DNA of 41,880 nt from Lachnospiraceae bacterium (GCA_022781395.1 JALETS010000056.1:1-41880); one strand, 5' to 3'; counted from the stretch's first letter, positions 23,521 through 33,447 are shown. Program-made: numbers and translations. The notes: generated by a model from the letters alone, not told the origin.

Positions 23521-26376
23521 ATGTCAGATACTATTAAGATGCGCCCGAAGCAGTATATTAAGATTCGCGGAGCATATGAACATAATCTGAAGGGAATTGA
23601 TCTGGATATCCCAAGGGATGAATTTGTGGTGCTTACCGGATTATCCGGTTCAGGTAAGTCGTCGCTTGCTTTTGATACTATTTATGCTGAAGGGCAGAGG
23701 AGATATATGGAATCCCTGTCCTCTTATGCGAGACAGTTTTTGGGGCAGATGGAGAAGCCAAACGTGGAAAAGATAGAGGGGTTGTCTCCGGCAATTTCCA
23801 TTGACCAGAAATCTACCAACCGCAATCCCCGTTCCACTGTGGGAACTGTGACGGAGATATATGATTATTTCCGTCTGTTATATGCCCGTATTGGTGTACC
23901 ACATTGTCCGAACTGCGGCAAGGAGATTCGTAAACAGACCGTGGATGAGATTGTGGATCAGGTTTTGTCGCTTCCACAGGGGACGAAAATACAACTTCTT
24001 GCACCGGTGGTACGTGGCAGAAAGGGAGAGCATGTCAAGGTGTTTGAACGTGCCAAGAGAAGCGGTTATGTCAGGGTACGTGTGGACGGCAATTTATATG
24101 AACTGTCAGAAGAGATTAAGCTGGATAAGAATATTAAGCATAATATTGAGATCATAGTAGATCGTCTGGTGGTTAAAGAAGGGATTGAGAGACGTCTGAC
24201 AGATTCTATCGAGAATGTATTTGCGCTTGCGGAAGGACTTATGGTTCTTGATGTCATTGATGGAGAACCGATTAATTTCAGTCAAAGCTTTGCCTGTCCT
24301 GATTGTGGTATCAGTATCAGTGAGATTGAGCCCAGAAGCTTTTCCTTTAATAATCCGTTTGGTGCCTGTCCGGAATGTTTCGGACTGGGCTATAAGATGG
24401 AGTTTGATGTGGATCTGATGATTCCGGATAAAAGTCGTAGTCTGAGTGAAGGTGCCATATCGGTAATGGGATGGCAGTCCAGCGGAGATAAAGGAAGCTT
24501 TACGAATGCATTATTACAGGCATTGGCAAAAGAATTCCATTTTAGTATGGAGACTCCTTTTGAGGACTTATCTCAAGAGGCCAAAGATATCATTATCTAT
24601 GGTACGGATAAGAAGGTTAATGTACATTATGAAGGACAGCGTGGCAAGGGGGTATATCCCATTGCCTTTGAAGGTCTGATCAGGAATGTGGAGCGCAAAT
24701 ATCGGGAGACCGGATCTGATACGATAAAACAGGAATATGAAACCTTTATGCGCATTACACCGTGTAAGGAATGTAAGGGAATGCGTCTGAAAAAGGAGTC
24801 TCTGGCGGTAACAGTCTGTGATAAAAATATTTATGAGATTACTTCTATGTCTATCGCTAAGCTGCATGCATTTGTAGGGGAAATGAGGCTGACGCCTCAG
24901 CAGGAGCTGATTGGAAAACAGATCTTAAAAGAAATCCGTGCCCGGGTAGGTTTTTTGATGGAAGTAGGATTGGACTATCTGAGCCTGGCAAGAGCAACTG
25001 CTTCGCTTTCCGGTGGTGAGGCACAGCGTATTCGTCTGGCAACCCAGATCGGATCGGGTCTGGTAGGTGTCTGCTATATTTTGGACGAACCTAGTATTGG
25101 CCTGCATCAGAGAGACAATGACAAACTGATCGCTGCACTTAAGAACCTGAGAGATATGGGAAACACACTGATTGTAGTAGAGCATGATGAAGATACGATG
25201 CTGGCAGCGGATCATATTGTTGATATCGGGCCGGGTGCCGGTTCTCACGGTGGAGAAGTGGTTGCCCAGGGAACTGCAGAGGAAATTATGCAGGTGAAAG
25301 AATCTGTGACAGGACAGTATCTGAGCGGTAAGCTGCAGATCCCGATACCGGCCGGGAGAAAGAAACCGACGGGGTATCTGACCATCAAAGGGGCAGAAGA
25401 GAATAATCTGAAAAAGATTGATGTGAAAATACCAACAGGCATTATGACCTGTATTACAGGCGTTTCCGGTTCCGGTAAGAGTTCTTTGATCAATGAGATA
25501 CTGTATAAGCGTCTGGCAAGAGACTTGAACAGGGCAAGGACTATTCCCGGAAAGCATAAAGATATTCTGGGTATAGATCAGCTTGATAAGGTTATTGATA
25601 TTGACCAGTCACCGATTGGCAGGACGCCCCGTTCCAATCCGGCTACTTAAACAGGTGTATTTGACCAGATCAGAGATTTGTTTGCCTCTACACAGGATGC
25701 CAAAGCACGCGGATACAGTAAGGGAAGATTCAGTTTTAATGTGAAGGGCGGACGCTGTGAAGCCTGTAACGGTGACGGTATTATCAAGATTGAGATGCAT
25801 TTCCTGCCGGATGTATATGTGCCATGTGAAGTCTGCGGCGGTAAGCGTTATAACCGTGAGACGCTGGAAGTCAAATATAAGGGTAAGAGTATCTATGATG
25901 TGCTGGATATGACAGTGGAGGAGGCGCTTCCGTTCTTTGAGAATCTGCCTTCCATTCGCAGGAAGATAGAGACATTATATGATGTGGGACTTTCTTATGT
26001 GAAACTGGGACAGCCATCCACGACTCTTTCCGGTGGAGAGGCACAACGTATTAAATTAGCCACAGAGCTTAGTAAACGCAGCACCGGTAAGACTATTTAT
26101 ATTCTGGATGAGCCTACAACCGGACTGCACTTTGCTGATGTACACAAGCTGGTAGAAATACTGCATAAGCTGACAGAAGGCGGAAACACAGTTGTGGTAA
26201 TTGAGCATAATCTGGATGTTATTAAGACGGCTGATTACATTATTGATATGGGACCGGAAGGCGGTGAAGGCGGTGGAACCGTGGTTGCGGAAGGAACACC
26301 GGAGCAGATTGCGGGGAACCCTGATTCCTATACGGGTATTTATGTCAAGAAAATGTTGGAAAAGGCAAAGCATTAA
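23521..26376 (+). pseudogene. uvrA: uvrA, excinuclease ABC subunit A, interrupted by an in-frame TAA
   Basis: Read through, this encodes a normal-length 951-codon UvrA, the damage sensor of nucleotide excision repair. A TAA at 25648-25650 replaces codon 710, where the family reads SNPAT-Tyr-TGVF; TAT or TAC to TAA is one base change. The frame is the same on both sides and both halves look under normal constraint. The first part (709 residues) keeps Walker A-1 (GLSGSGKSS), the zinc finger CPDC...CPEC, signature LSGGEAQRI and Walker A-2 (GVSGSGKSS). The lost part holds zinc finger CEAC...CEVC, the second signature [12 protein letters not shown] and Walker B (ILDEPTTGL). A truncated product should not be functional. 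Recent mutation or sequencing error are both possible; restart at TTG 25678 is unlikely to help. Confidence 0.93.
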
Positions 26377-26389
26377 ATCTGCTTTGCCT
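26363..26389 (+). terminator. Hairpin at the 3' end of uvrA
   Basis: AGGCAAAGCA (26363-26372) pairs perfectly with TGCTTTGCCT (26380-26389) around a 7-nt loop that holds the uvrA stop codon. There is no T-run on the + side and only a short one on the minus side, so it may be a weak two-way terminator or a 3'-end stabiliser. Confidence 0.45.
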
Positions 26390-26570
26390 GAAATTCCTTA
26401 AGAGATGCATTAAATTGTCTGGCCATTCTTTGGTTATTCAGCCAAAGGATTAGATAAACAATAACAAAAATGATGGCAACACAAAGAGCCAGAGTACAGG
26501 CAAGAAGCGGTTCGAAAGAATGTCCGCATCTCTTACCCAAAGTAGAAATGGAATTTAGTTTTACATTCAA
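26373..26570 (-). CDS. Doubtful 65-residue single-span membrane protein
   Basis: A minus-strand ORF converging on uvrA and overlapping its last four bases. The peptide has one strong hydrophobic segment (~22-45, [20 protein letters not shown]) and a polar tail ([17 protein letters not shown]). It has stop and hairpin features consistent with a gene end at 26373. Against it, I see no ribosome site before ATG 26570 and no promoter. I recognise no family. It could be a real small membrane protein using another start, or chance. Confidence 0.3.
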   Translation of the reverse strand: MNVKLNSISTLGKRCGHSFEPLLACTLALCVAIIFVIVYLILWLNNQRMARQFNASLKEFQAKQI

Positions 26571-26651
26571 GAAAATTTAATAAATTGATTTTATAGGGTT
26601 AAGAAAATTCAAATGTGTGACGATATGAACAATAAGCATGGATGCTGAGAA

Positions 26652-26679
26652 CAGAGCGGAAGGAACTGCTCTGCTTTTG
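26652..26679 (+). terminator. Weak hairpin with T-rich tail before mbl
   Basis: CAGAGC (26652-26657) pairs with GCTCTG (26668-26673), followed by CTTTT and later T-rich sequence. It may end read-through from uvrA before the mbl promoter. Elsewhere in 26571-26718 I see no gene. Confidence 0.4.
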
Positions 26680-26718
26680 GTGTCTTTTTATTTTTTATAA
26701 AAAATTTGTGAAAGCACT

Positions 26719-26746
26719 TTGAAAAACTCTTTCTTTGGGGTATAAT
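26719..26746 (+). promoter_or_regulatory. Promoter of the mbl-flagellar rod operon
   Basis: TTGAAA (26719-26724), a 16-bp spacer and a perfect TATAAT (26741-26746). It lies about 107 bp before the mbl start and looks like a main-sigma promoter, not a FliA/sigma-D one. Confidence 0.6.
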
Positions 26747-26853
26747 GTATGCAGCAAACTGCGCAATTCTATCCAATTAGCTGATTTATGTTTAGTTTGG
26801 TTGTAATTGGAAATTATGTAATATAGATGCCGGAAGAAAGGGGTACATTGGAA

Positions 26854-27846
26854 ATGCAGTATACAGATATTGGAATTGATTTGGGAACGGCCAGCATTTT
26901 AGTTTATATCAGAGGAAAAGGTGTTGTTTTAAAAGAGCCTTCAGTTGTGGCTTTTGACAGAGATACAAATAAGATTAAAGCAATCGGAGAGGATGCAAGA
27001 CTGATGCTCGGTAGAACACCGGGTAATATTGTAGCCGTAAGACCTCTTCGTCAGGGTGTTATTTCTGATTATCAGGTAACAGAGAAGATGATGAAATATT
27101 TCATCCAGAAGGCACTCGGAAAGAGAACATTCAGAAAACCTCGTATTGCGGTGTGTGTACCAAGTGGTGTGACGGAAGTTGAGAAGAAAGCGGTAGAAGA
27201 TGCGACTTATCAGGCAGGCGCCAGAGAAGTATCTATTATTGAGGAGCCGATTGCAGCGGCAATTGGTGCCGGGATTGATATTTCCAAGCCATGCGGCAAT
27301 ATGATTGTTGATATCGGTGGCGGTACATCCGATATTGCAGTTATTTCTTTGGGAGGTACTGTTGTCAGTGCTTCCATCAAGATTGCGGGAGACGATTTTG
27401 ACGAAGCAATTGTACGTTATATGCGTAAGAAACATAATCTGCTGATTGGTGAAAGAACGGCAGAGGATTTGAAGATAAAGATTGGATCAGCTTATAGAAG
27501 ACCAGAGGTAGATTACATGGATGTCAGAGGGCGTAATCTGGTAACGGGTCTTCCGAGAACCGTCAAGGTTTCTTCCGAAGAGACGGAAGAGGCATTGCAC
27601 GAGACGACGGTGCAGATTGTGGAGACAATTCACAGTGTACTGGAGAAAACGCCGCCGGAACTGGCTGCGGATATTGCAGACAGAGGTATTGTGCTGACGG
27701 GTGGCGGAAGCTTGCTTCGCGGTCTGGAGGATCTGATTGCTGCTAAGACAGGAATCAATACCATGACGGCTGAAGATCCTATGACAGCAGTTGCAATCGG
27801 AACCGGTAAATATGTAGAGTTCCTGGCGGGTTACAGAGAGGATTAA
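26854..27846 (+). CDS. mbl: MreB/Mbl-family actin-like cell-shape protein
   Basis: A 330-residue bacterial actin that forms membrane-associated filaments directing sidewall synthesis. The first phosphate loop IGIDLGTASILVYI, EEPIAAAIGAG, the second phosphate loop MIVDIGGGTSDIAVISLGG and the adenosine motif IVLTGGGSLLRGL are all present. Length fits MreB/Mbl. I call it Mbl rather than MreB because the next genes are flhO and flhP/flgG, the same order as Bacillus subtilis mbl-flhO-flhP; mreC/mreD are absent. I chose ATG 26854, ten bases after AGAAAGGGG; TTG 26848 is an alternative. Confidence 0.88.
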   Translation: MQYTDIGIDLGTASILVYIRGKGVVLKEPSVVAFDRDTNKIKAIGEDARLMLGRTPGNIVAVRPLRQGVISDYQVTEKMMKYFIQKALGKRTFRKPRIAVCVPSGVTEVEKKAVEDATYQAGAREVSIIEEPIAAAIGAGIDISKPCGNMIVDIGGGTSDIAVISLGGTVVSASIKIAGDDFDEAIVRYMRKKHNLLIGERTAEDLKIKIGSAYRRPEVDYMDVRGRNLVTGLPRTVKVSSEETEEALHETTVQIVETIHSVLEKTPPELAADIADRGIVLTGGGSLLRGLEDLIAAKTGINTMTAEDPMTAVAIGTGKYVEFLAGYRED

Positions 27847-27876
27847 TATTAGCGTTTCGCGAAAAGGGGTTATTGA

Positions 27877-28713
27877 ATGCTTAAAGGTTTATATACTGCC
27901 TATACAGGCATGATCAATGAACAGCATAGAATGGATGTCATGACCAATAATCTGGCCAATGCGGATACCAATGGATTTAAGAAAGAAGGCACTACCAGTC
28001 AGGCATTTGACACAGTGCTTGCTTATAAAATCAAGGATTTATCAGAGCCGGGCAATCTTCCTAAGAATCTGGGCACTGCGAAGACTTTTGATGAGGATTC
28101 CGTGGATAATCCGGATCGTTGGGTCAGCCGTACGGGTATGAATCTGGGCGTAAAGATTGGCGAGAATTATGTGGATTACTCAGAAGGTCCGATTAAGGAA
28201 ACCGGTAATACGTTTGACCTTGCAATTTCTGATAGAGGCTTTTTTGCAGTGGAGTATACCAATAAAGCAGGCGAGACATCTACAAAATATACCCGGGACG
28301 GTAATTTTACAATGGATCGTCAGGGATATCTGGTAACGCAGGATGGCGATTTCGTACTGGATGAAAACGGACGTCATATTAAGATGAACACAGCGTTACC
28401 TGTTAGCATTGATCGCGGTGGTACAATTACGCAGGAGGGAACTTCGGTTGCGACTATCGGTCTGACGGATTTTGAAGATTATAATTATCTGGAGAGACTT
28501 GGCGAGAACTATTTCCAAACGGTAGACGGAGCTACTGAAATTGATAGCGAAGCCCAGATTTATTCAGGTTATCTTGAGTTGTCAAATATTTCCATTGTAA
28601 CAGAGATGGTTAATATGATTACTTTGCAGCGACAGTATGAGAGTAATCAGAAGTTGATTACTACATATGATGAAACGCTTGATACAGCGGTCAATCAGTT
28701 AGGTAAATTATAG
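27877..28713 (+). CDS. flhO: FlhO/FlgF-like flagellar basal-body rod protein
   Basis: A 278-residue flagellar hook/basal-body family protein. It has the N-terminal rod motif (MLKGLYTAYTGMINEQHRMD, then NNLANADTNGFKKEG), the central FlgE/F/G domain (FDLAISDRGFFAVEY, YTRDGNFTMDRQGYLV) and the C-terminal motif (SNISIVTEMVNMITLQRQYE). It forms part of the rod that crosses the cell wall and is exported by the flagellar type III system, so it has no signal peptide. AAAGGGG lies before ATG 27877. FlgF is the Gram-negative name for the same position. Confidence 0.92.
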   Translation: MLKGLYTAYTGMINEQHRMDVMTNNLANADTNGFKKEGTTSQAFDTVLAYKIKDLSEPGNLPKNLGTAKTFDEDSVDNPDRWVSRTGMNLGVKIGENYVDYSEGPIKETGNTFDLAISDRGFFAVEYTNKAGETSTKYTRDGNFTMDRQGYLVTQDGDFVLDENGRHIKMNTALPVSIDRGGTITQEGTSVATIGLTDFEDYNYLERLGENYFQTVDGATEIDSEAQIYSGYLELSNISIVTEMVNMITLQRQYESNQKLITTYDETLDTAVNQLGKL

Positions 28714-28726
28714 GAGGCAGTAAGGC

Positions 28727-29545
28727 ATGGTTAGAAGTTTATGGTCAGCAGCAACCGGTATGAATGCGCAACAGGCAAATGTAGATACAATTGCCAATAA
28801 TCTTGCAAACGTTAACTCAGTTGGGTATAAATCACAGGTGGCACAGTTTAAATCACTTCTGTACCAAAACCTGCAGACGGTAACGACGACTGCCAACGGA
28901 AATCCGAAACCGACCAGTTCTCAGGTAGGACTTGGTGTTCGTACCTCATCTATCAATTCGATCTTTTCCCAGGGCAGTTTGCTGGATTCCGAGAGTGATA
29001 CGGCCTTTGCTATTGAGGGTGATGGATTTTTCGCGGTGCGTGGCGAAGATGGCAATACATATTATACCAGAAATGGTGATTTTACATGGGCAATCGGTAC
29101 AAACGGCGGTATGACGCTGACAAATGCAGATGGTCTCCCGGTTTTAAATTCCAACGGTCGTCCCATTGCACTTGCCCGTACTTATGTTGCAAGTAAATTA
29201 ACTATTTCGGAGAGTGGAGAGGTCTGCTATCCTGATGAGCTGAATAATCCGGTTTCGTTAGGTATTACGATTGGTACTTACCAGTTTAGTAATCCGGGCG
29301 GCTTAAACAGAGTGGGAGACACTTTGTTTGCTGCAACCGATGCGAGCGGACGTGCTATTAATGAAAATACCAATGCAAATGTCACAAAGAGCAGAATCAT
29401 TCAGGGATATCTGGAGGGCTCTAATGTACAGGTGGCTAATGAGATGGTAAATCTGATTGTAGCACAGCGTGCGTATGAGATGAATTCCAAGGCAATTACC
29501 ACATCTGATTCCATGATGGAGACGGCTAACAATCTGAAGAGATAA
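28727..29545 (+). CDS. flgG: FlgG/FlhP flagellar distal rod protein
   Basis: A 272-residue distal rod protein. The N-terminal motif MVRSLWSAATGMNAQQANVD with NNLANVNSVGYK, the central FAIEGDGFFAVRGEDG and YTRNGDFTW, and the C-terminal QGYLEGSNVQVANEMVNLIV are FlgG hallmarks. Length is standard. AGGAGG precedes ATG 28727, 13 nt after flhO. It is exported by the flagellar apparatus and stacks between FlgF/FlhO and the hook. Confidence 0.95.
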   Translation: MVRSLWSAATGMNAQQANVDTIANNLANVNSVGYKSQVAQFKSLLYQNLQTVTTTANGNPKPTSSQVGLGVRTSSINSIFSQGSLLDSESDTAFAIEGDGFFAVRGEDGNTYYTRNGDFTWAIGTNGGMTLTNADGLPVLNSNGRPIALARTYVASKLTISESGEVCYPDELNNPVSLGITIGTYQFSNPGGLNRVGDTLFAATDASGRAINENTNANVTKSRIIQGYLEGSNVQVANEMVNLIVAQRAYEMNSKAITTSDSMMETANNLKR

Positions 29546-29565
29546 AGAAAGGCACGGTTGTTGAT

Positions 29566-29922
29566 ATGGATTTAACGGGATTATCAAATTATACGGATTA
29601 TATGACGGATGTTAACAGAGTAGCAACTGAAAATCTTCAGAGTCAGTTGGAGAAAACTAATCAGGCAAAAGGCGAGGATGAAGATGCGCTTCTGGATGCC
29701 TGCAAGCAGTTTGAGTCCTATTTATGGGAGCAGGTTTATAAGGAGATGACAAAGTCTGTTAAGCTTTTCGGCGATGACGAGGACGATGGGTACGCATCTA
29801 ATATGGTAGACTATTTCAAAGATTCTGTTATTCAGGAAATTTCAGAGCAAACAGCTTCTCAGGGTTCAAACTCTCTTGCACAATTATTGTACGAACAGGC
29901 AAAACGGAATTACAATCTGTAA
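29566..29922 (+). CDS. FlgJ N-terminal-like rod-binding protein
   Basis: A 118-residue protein with the rod-binding domain of FlgJ (PF10135-like): DALLDACKQFESYLWEQVYK, then MVDYFKDSVIQEISEQ and SLAQLLYEQ. The muramidase half found in proteobacterial FlgJ is missing, as is usual in Firmicutes, so it is a rod-assembly cap or chaperone only. The PcsB/EnvC-like enzyme elsewhere in the window is not evidence for a replacement. It ends the mbl-flhO-flgG operon; a terminator follows. Confidence 0.85.
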   Translation: MDLTGLSNYTDYMTDVNRVATENLQSQLEKTNQAKGEDEDALLDACKQFESYLWEQVYKEMTKSVKLFGDDEDDGYASNMVDYFKDSVIQEISEQTASQGSNSLAQLLYEQAKRNYNL

Positions 29923-29939
29923 AGTTACATAGCTTGAAA

Positions 29940-29970
29940 AAGGGCTGCTTATTATAGGCAGCCTTTTCTT
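29940..29970 (+). terminator. Rho-independent terminator of the flagellar rod operon
   Basis: GGCTGC (29943-29948) pairs with GCAGCC (29958-29963); A's before and TTTTCTT after extend it. It lies 20 nt after the flgJ-like stop codon, just before recD2. Confidence 0.8.
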
Positions 29971-29988
29971 GTTATAAGTAGAGGATCA

Positions 29989-32238
29989 ATGGAAAAAGTC
30001 AAAGGATTTATAGAGCATATTATTTATCGAAATACAAACAACGGCTATACAGTGTTGAATCTGATCAGCGGGGAAGAGGAGATTACCTGTGTCGGTTTTT
30101 TTAAAACTATGGATCAGGGAGAGACGATAGAAGCGGAGGGTAATTACACAACCCATCCGATGTATGGCGAGCAGTTTAAGATTGAACGGTATGAGATCGT
30201 TCCGCCGGATGACGTGGTAAGCATTGAGAGGTATCTCGGATCAGGAGCTGTCAAAGGGGTAGGTGAGGCTCTTGCCGCCCGTATTGTAAAGCGTTTTGGT
30301 GCGGATACTTACCGGATCATTGAGGAAGAGCCGGAGAGACTGGCAGAGATCAAAGGAATCAGCGAGCGTAAGGCACGGGAGATTGCGACTACGATATATG
30401 AGAAACGTGATGCCAGAGAGGCTATGACTTTCCTGCAAAAATATGGCATATCGAATACGCTTGCTATCCGTATTTATGATGAATATGGAATGGGACTGTA
30501 TGGGATTATGAAAGAAAACCCCTATCGTCTGGCGGAAGATATTCATGGAATCGGATTTAAAATTGCGGATGAGATTGCTGCGAAGATTGGAATTCATACG
30601 GATTCTGATTACCGGATCAGAAGCGGCATATTATATACGTTATTACAGGCAGGAAATGAAGGACATTGTTATCTGCCGAAAAGTATTCTTCTGGAGAGAG
30701 CCGGTGAACTGTTAGGACTGGAGCCGACGCTTATGGAGCCGCAGCTGCAGAATCTGGCAATGGACAGGAAACTGATCATTAAGCTGCCTTCTGAGGGAGA
30801 GACTGAGCAGAAGGTGTATGCGTCCATCTATTATTATGCGGAACTTAACTGTGCCAAAATGCTGCATGATCTAAATGTATCTGTGGAGTATGATGAGGGG
30901 ATGCTGCCCTCGGAAGAAAAGAAAATTCTGGACAAAATAGACAGGATCGAAGCGGAACTTGGTATTGCTTTGGATGAATTGCAAAAGAAATCGGTGTTGG
31001 AGAGTGTCAGAAACGGTATTTTTATATTGTCAGGCGGGCCGGGGACAGGAAAGACTACTACGATTAATGCAATTATCCGTTATTTTATGTCGGAAGAACT
31101 GGACATCTTTCTGGCAGCACCTACCGGCAGGGCAGCGAAAAGAATGACGGAGGCAACGGGCTATGAGTCGCGCACCATACACCGGATGCTGGAATTAAAC
31201 GGCGTGGTGTCGGAGGAAGCGAAATCGGCACGGTTTGAACGGAACGAGGAGAATCCATTGGAAGCAGATGTGATTATCGTGGATGAAATGTCCATGGTGG
31301 ACATTTTCCTGTTTCAGGCACTCTTGAAAGCAATCACGGTAGGAACCAGACTGATCATGGTAGGTGATGTGAATCAGCTGCCATCGGTTGGAGCGGGACA
31401 GGTGCTGCGGGATCTGCTGCAGAGTGGTAGTTTTCCGGTAGTTGTGCTGGAGAAGATATTCCGTCAGGCGGGCGAGAGTGATATTGTATGGAACGCCCAC
31501 CGTATCCATGCGGGTCAGGAGCTGGCTCTTGATAATAAGAGCAAGGATTTCTTTTTCCTGGAGAGAAATGATGTCAATGTGATATATAAGCATATGATAC
31601 AATTGATTACGGAGAAGCTGCCCCGCTATGTTGGTGCGGAGCCGTATGACATTCAGGTGCTGACACCTATGCGCAAGGGTATGCTGGGAGTTGAGGCGCT
31701 AAACAGTATTCTGCAAAGATATCTGAACCCGCCATCTGATCAGAAGAAGGAATATCAGTCGGGTAATACCTTGTTTCGGGAGCATGATAAGGTAATGCAG
31801 ATTAGGAATAACTATCAGCTGGAATGGGAAGTGGTCAGCAAATATGGAATTCCTATTGATAAAGGCACGGGAATTTTTAATGGTGACATAGGAATGATTC
31901 TGCAGATCAATGAATATGCTCATGAAGTAGTGGTAGAGTATGATGAGCACAGAAGGGTAACATATCAGTATGATCAGATGGATGAGATAGAACTGGCCTA
32001 TGCGGTCACGATCCATAAGTCTCAGGGAAGTGAATATCCGGCTGTGATCATGCCGCTTTTGTCGGGGCCAAGGATGCTTTTTAACAGGAATCTGCTCTAT
32101 ACGGGAGTGACAAGAGCGAAAAACTGCGTGACAATTCTGGGAAGCAGAAAGACGGTGCAGGAAATGATAGAGAATAATTATCAGAACCGGCGTTATACGG
32201 GACTGACGGATCGTATCCGTGAACAATGCAGAATTTAG
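29989..32238 (+). CDS. recD2: RecD2-type ATP-dependent DNA helicase
   Basis: A 749-residue superfamily 1B helicase that unwinds DNA 5'-3' and works outside RecBCD. The long N-terminal region (~1-320) with tandem helix-hairpin-helix motifs (GVGEALAARIV, IKGISERKAREIA, IHGIGFKIADEIA) is the RecD2 mark. Walker A is LSGGPGTGKTT (~347), Walker B DEMSMVD (~431), motif III VGDVNQLPSVG, and motif V/VI AVTIHKSQGSEYP and YTGVTRAKN. AGAGGATCA precedes ATG 29989. comF follows 9 nt later and was probably co-transcribed. Confidence 0.95.
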   Translation: MEKVKGFIEHIIYRNTNNGYTVLNLISGEEEITCVGFFKTMDQGETIEAEGNYTTHPMYGEQFKIERYEIVPPDDVVSIERYLGSGAVKGVGEALAARIVKRFGADTYRIIEEEPERLAEIKGISERKAREIATTIYEKRDAREAMTFLQKYGISNTLAIRIYDEYGMGLYGIMKENPYRLAEDIHGIGFKIADEIAAKIGIHTDSDYRIRSGILYTLLQAGNEGHCYLPKSILLERAGELLGLEPTLMEPQLQNLAMDRKLIIKLPSEGETEQKVYASIYYYAELNCAKMLHDLNVSVEYDEGMLPSEEKKILDKIDRIEAELGIALDELQKKSVLESVRNGIFILSGGPGTGKTTTINAIIRYFMSEELDIFLAAPTGRAAKRMTEATGYESRTIHRMLELNGVVSEEAKSARFERNEENPLEADVIIVDEMSMVDIFLFQALLKAITVGTRLIMVGDVNQLPSVGAGQVLRDLLQSGSFPVVVLEKIFRQAGESDIVWNAHRIHAGQELALDNKSKDFFFLERNDVNVIYKHMIQLITEKLPRYVGAEPYDIQVLTPMRKGMLGVEALNSILQRYLNPPSDQKKEYQSGNTLFREHDKVMQIRNNYQLEWEVVSKYGIPIDKGTGIFNGDIGMILQINEYAHEVVVEYDEHRRVTYQYDQMDEIELAYAVTIHKSQGSEYPAVIMPLLSGPRMLFNRNLLYTGVTRAKNCVTILGSRKTVQEMIENNYQNRRYTGLTDRIREQCRI

Positions 32239-32247
32239 AGGAAAAAT

Positions 32248-32967
32248 ATGAGTGTGAGACAATTCTTTGGGACTCTGGCAGATCTTCTGTATCCCCGCAG
32301 GTGTCCTGTCTGTGACCGGGCGGTTTCGCCCTTTGGAAGTCTGATCTGTAAGGACTGTGAAAACAAATTGAAATATATTAAAGAGCCATATTGTATGAAG
32401 TGCGGCAAGACATTGAGGCAGGAAGAGAAGGAATACTGTGGGGACTGCATGCAGCAAAGGCATCTGTTTGACAGAGGGCGAGCACTCTATGAATATAAGA
32501 GCGCTGCGGATTCCATTTACCGGTTTAAGTATAAAGGAAGGCAGGAATATGCGGCATATTATGCCCGATGCATGATAAAAGAGCTGGGTGGATGGATTGC
32601 AGGATGCAGGCCGGATGCGTTTGTTCCGGTTCCTATTCATTCCTCTAAACGTCGCGTGCGGGGATACAATCAGGCAGAAGTGCTTGCCTGTGAGCTTGGC
32701 AGGCTTACAGGAATTCCTGTAGAGACAGATTTAATTCAAAGAGTACGAAAAACAGTGCCTATGAAAGAGTTATCTGCCGTGGAGAGACAAAATAATTTGA
32801 AAAAGGCTTTCAAAATCTGCCGTAATGATGTAAAATTAGATACGATTGTAATTATTGATGATATCTATACGACAGGAAGTACGATAGATGCCATGAGTCA
32901 TGAACTAAGAGAAGCAGGAATCAAGCATATTTATTTTATGACGTTGTCCATTGGCAGAGGAATATAA
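32248..32967 (+). CDS. comF: ComF-family phosphoribosyltransferase-like protein
   Basis: A 239-residue ComF/ComFC/GntX protein. The N-terminus has zinc-ribbon cysteines (CPVCD, CKDCE, CMKCGK, CGDC). The C-terminal phosphoribosyltransferase-like domain has the PRPP loop VIIDDIYTTGST (~205) and RVRGYNQAE (~133). ComFC is required for DNA uptake in competent Bacillus, but the family is also widespread in non-competent Clostridia and may act in DNA repair or nucleotide recycling. It lies between recD2 and yvyF, 17 nt from the latter. Other competence genes are absent from the window. Confidence 0.92.
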   Translation: MSVRQFFGTLADLLYPRRCPVCDRAVSPFGSLICKDCENKLKYIKEPYCMKCGKTLRQEEKEYCGDCMQQRHLFDRGRALYEYKSAADSIYRFKYKGRQEYAAYYARCMIKELGGWIAGCRPDAFVPVPIHSSKRRVRGYNQAEVLACELGRLTGIPVETDLIQRVRKTVPMKELSAVERQNNLKKAFKICRNDVKLDTIVIIDDIYTTGSTIDAMSHELREAGIKHIYFMTLSIGRGI

Positions 32968-32984
32968 GTGCAGGAGGATAAGCT

Positions 32985-33389
32985 ATGAATGTACGTAATT
33001 GCAGAAAATGTGGTAGATTATTTAATTATGTATCCGGACCGCCAATCTGTATGCAGTGCAGAGAAGCATTAGAGGCTAAGTTTCAGGAAGTAAAGAAGTA
33101 TATACAGGAGCATGCGCATGCGTCCATCCCGGAGGTGTCTGAAGCATGTGATGTGTCTACGAATCAGATTCAGCAGTGGCTGAGAGATGAACGGCTGGAA
33201 TTGTGTGAGGGTTCCGGTATCGCTCTGTTCTGTGAGGAGTGTGGAGAACCTATCCTGACCGGCCGCTATTGCGAGAAGTGTAAGGCTAACATGGCAAACC
33301 GTTTAAATGACAGTATTCGCAAGCCGGAGGCACCAAAGCCACAGCCTAAGAAGGATTCGCGTGATAATCCCAAGATGCGTTTCCTGTAA
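32985..33389 (+). CDS. YvyF-like flagellar operon protein (TIGR03826)
   Basis: A 134-residue zinc-ribbon protein of the YvyF family, normally found between comF and flgM in Firmicutes. It has an N-terminal CRKCGRLFNY / CMQC pair, a helix-turn-helix-like centre (IPEVSEACDVSTNQIQQWLR) and a second CEECGEP / CEKC pair near residue 80-105, followed by a disordered Lys/Pro tail. AGGAGG-like CAGGAGGATAAG precedes ATG 32985. The family is predicted to regulate flagellar genes; function is not established. Here flgM does not follow. Confidence 0.82.
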   Translation: MNVRNCRKCGRLFNYVSGPPICMQCREALEAKFQEVKKYIQEHAHASIPEVSEACDVSTNQIQQWLRDERLELCEGSGIALFCEECGEPILTGRYCEKCKANMANRLNDSIRKPEAPKPQPKKDSRDNPKMRFL

Positions 33390-33447
33390 TCTGGGATTCC
33401 GGTCAGGCATTTGACCGTAATAAGGCGTTTCGGAATGGAAGGATCAT

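Noticed and set aside
25678-26376. Separate gene for the UvrA C-terminal half
   Set aside because: It is in frame with the first part, starts at a TTG without a ribosome site, and continues UvrA homology without a gap; it is the distal part of one broken gene.
31699-32640. Large minus-strand ORF of 313 codons
   Set aside because: It lies antisense to recD2 and comF, which have clear motifs; the peptide is low-complexity H/I/L/R-rich as expected of a shadow frame.
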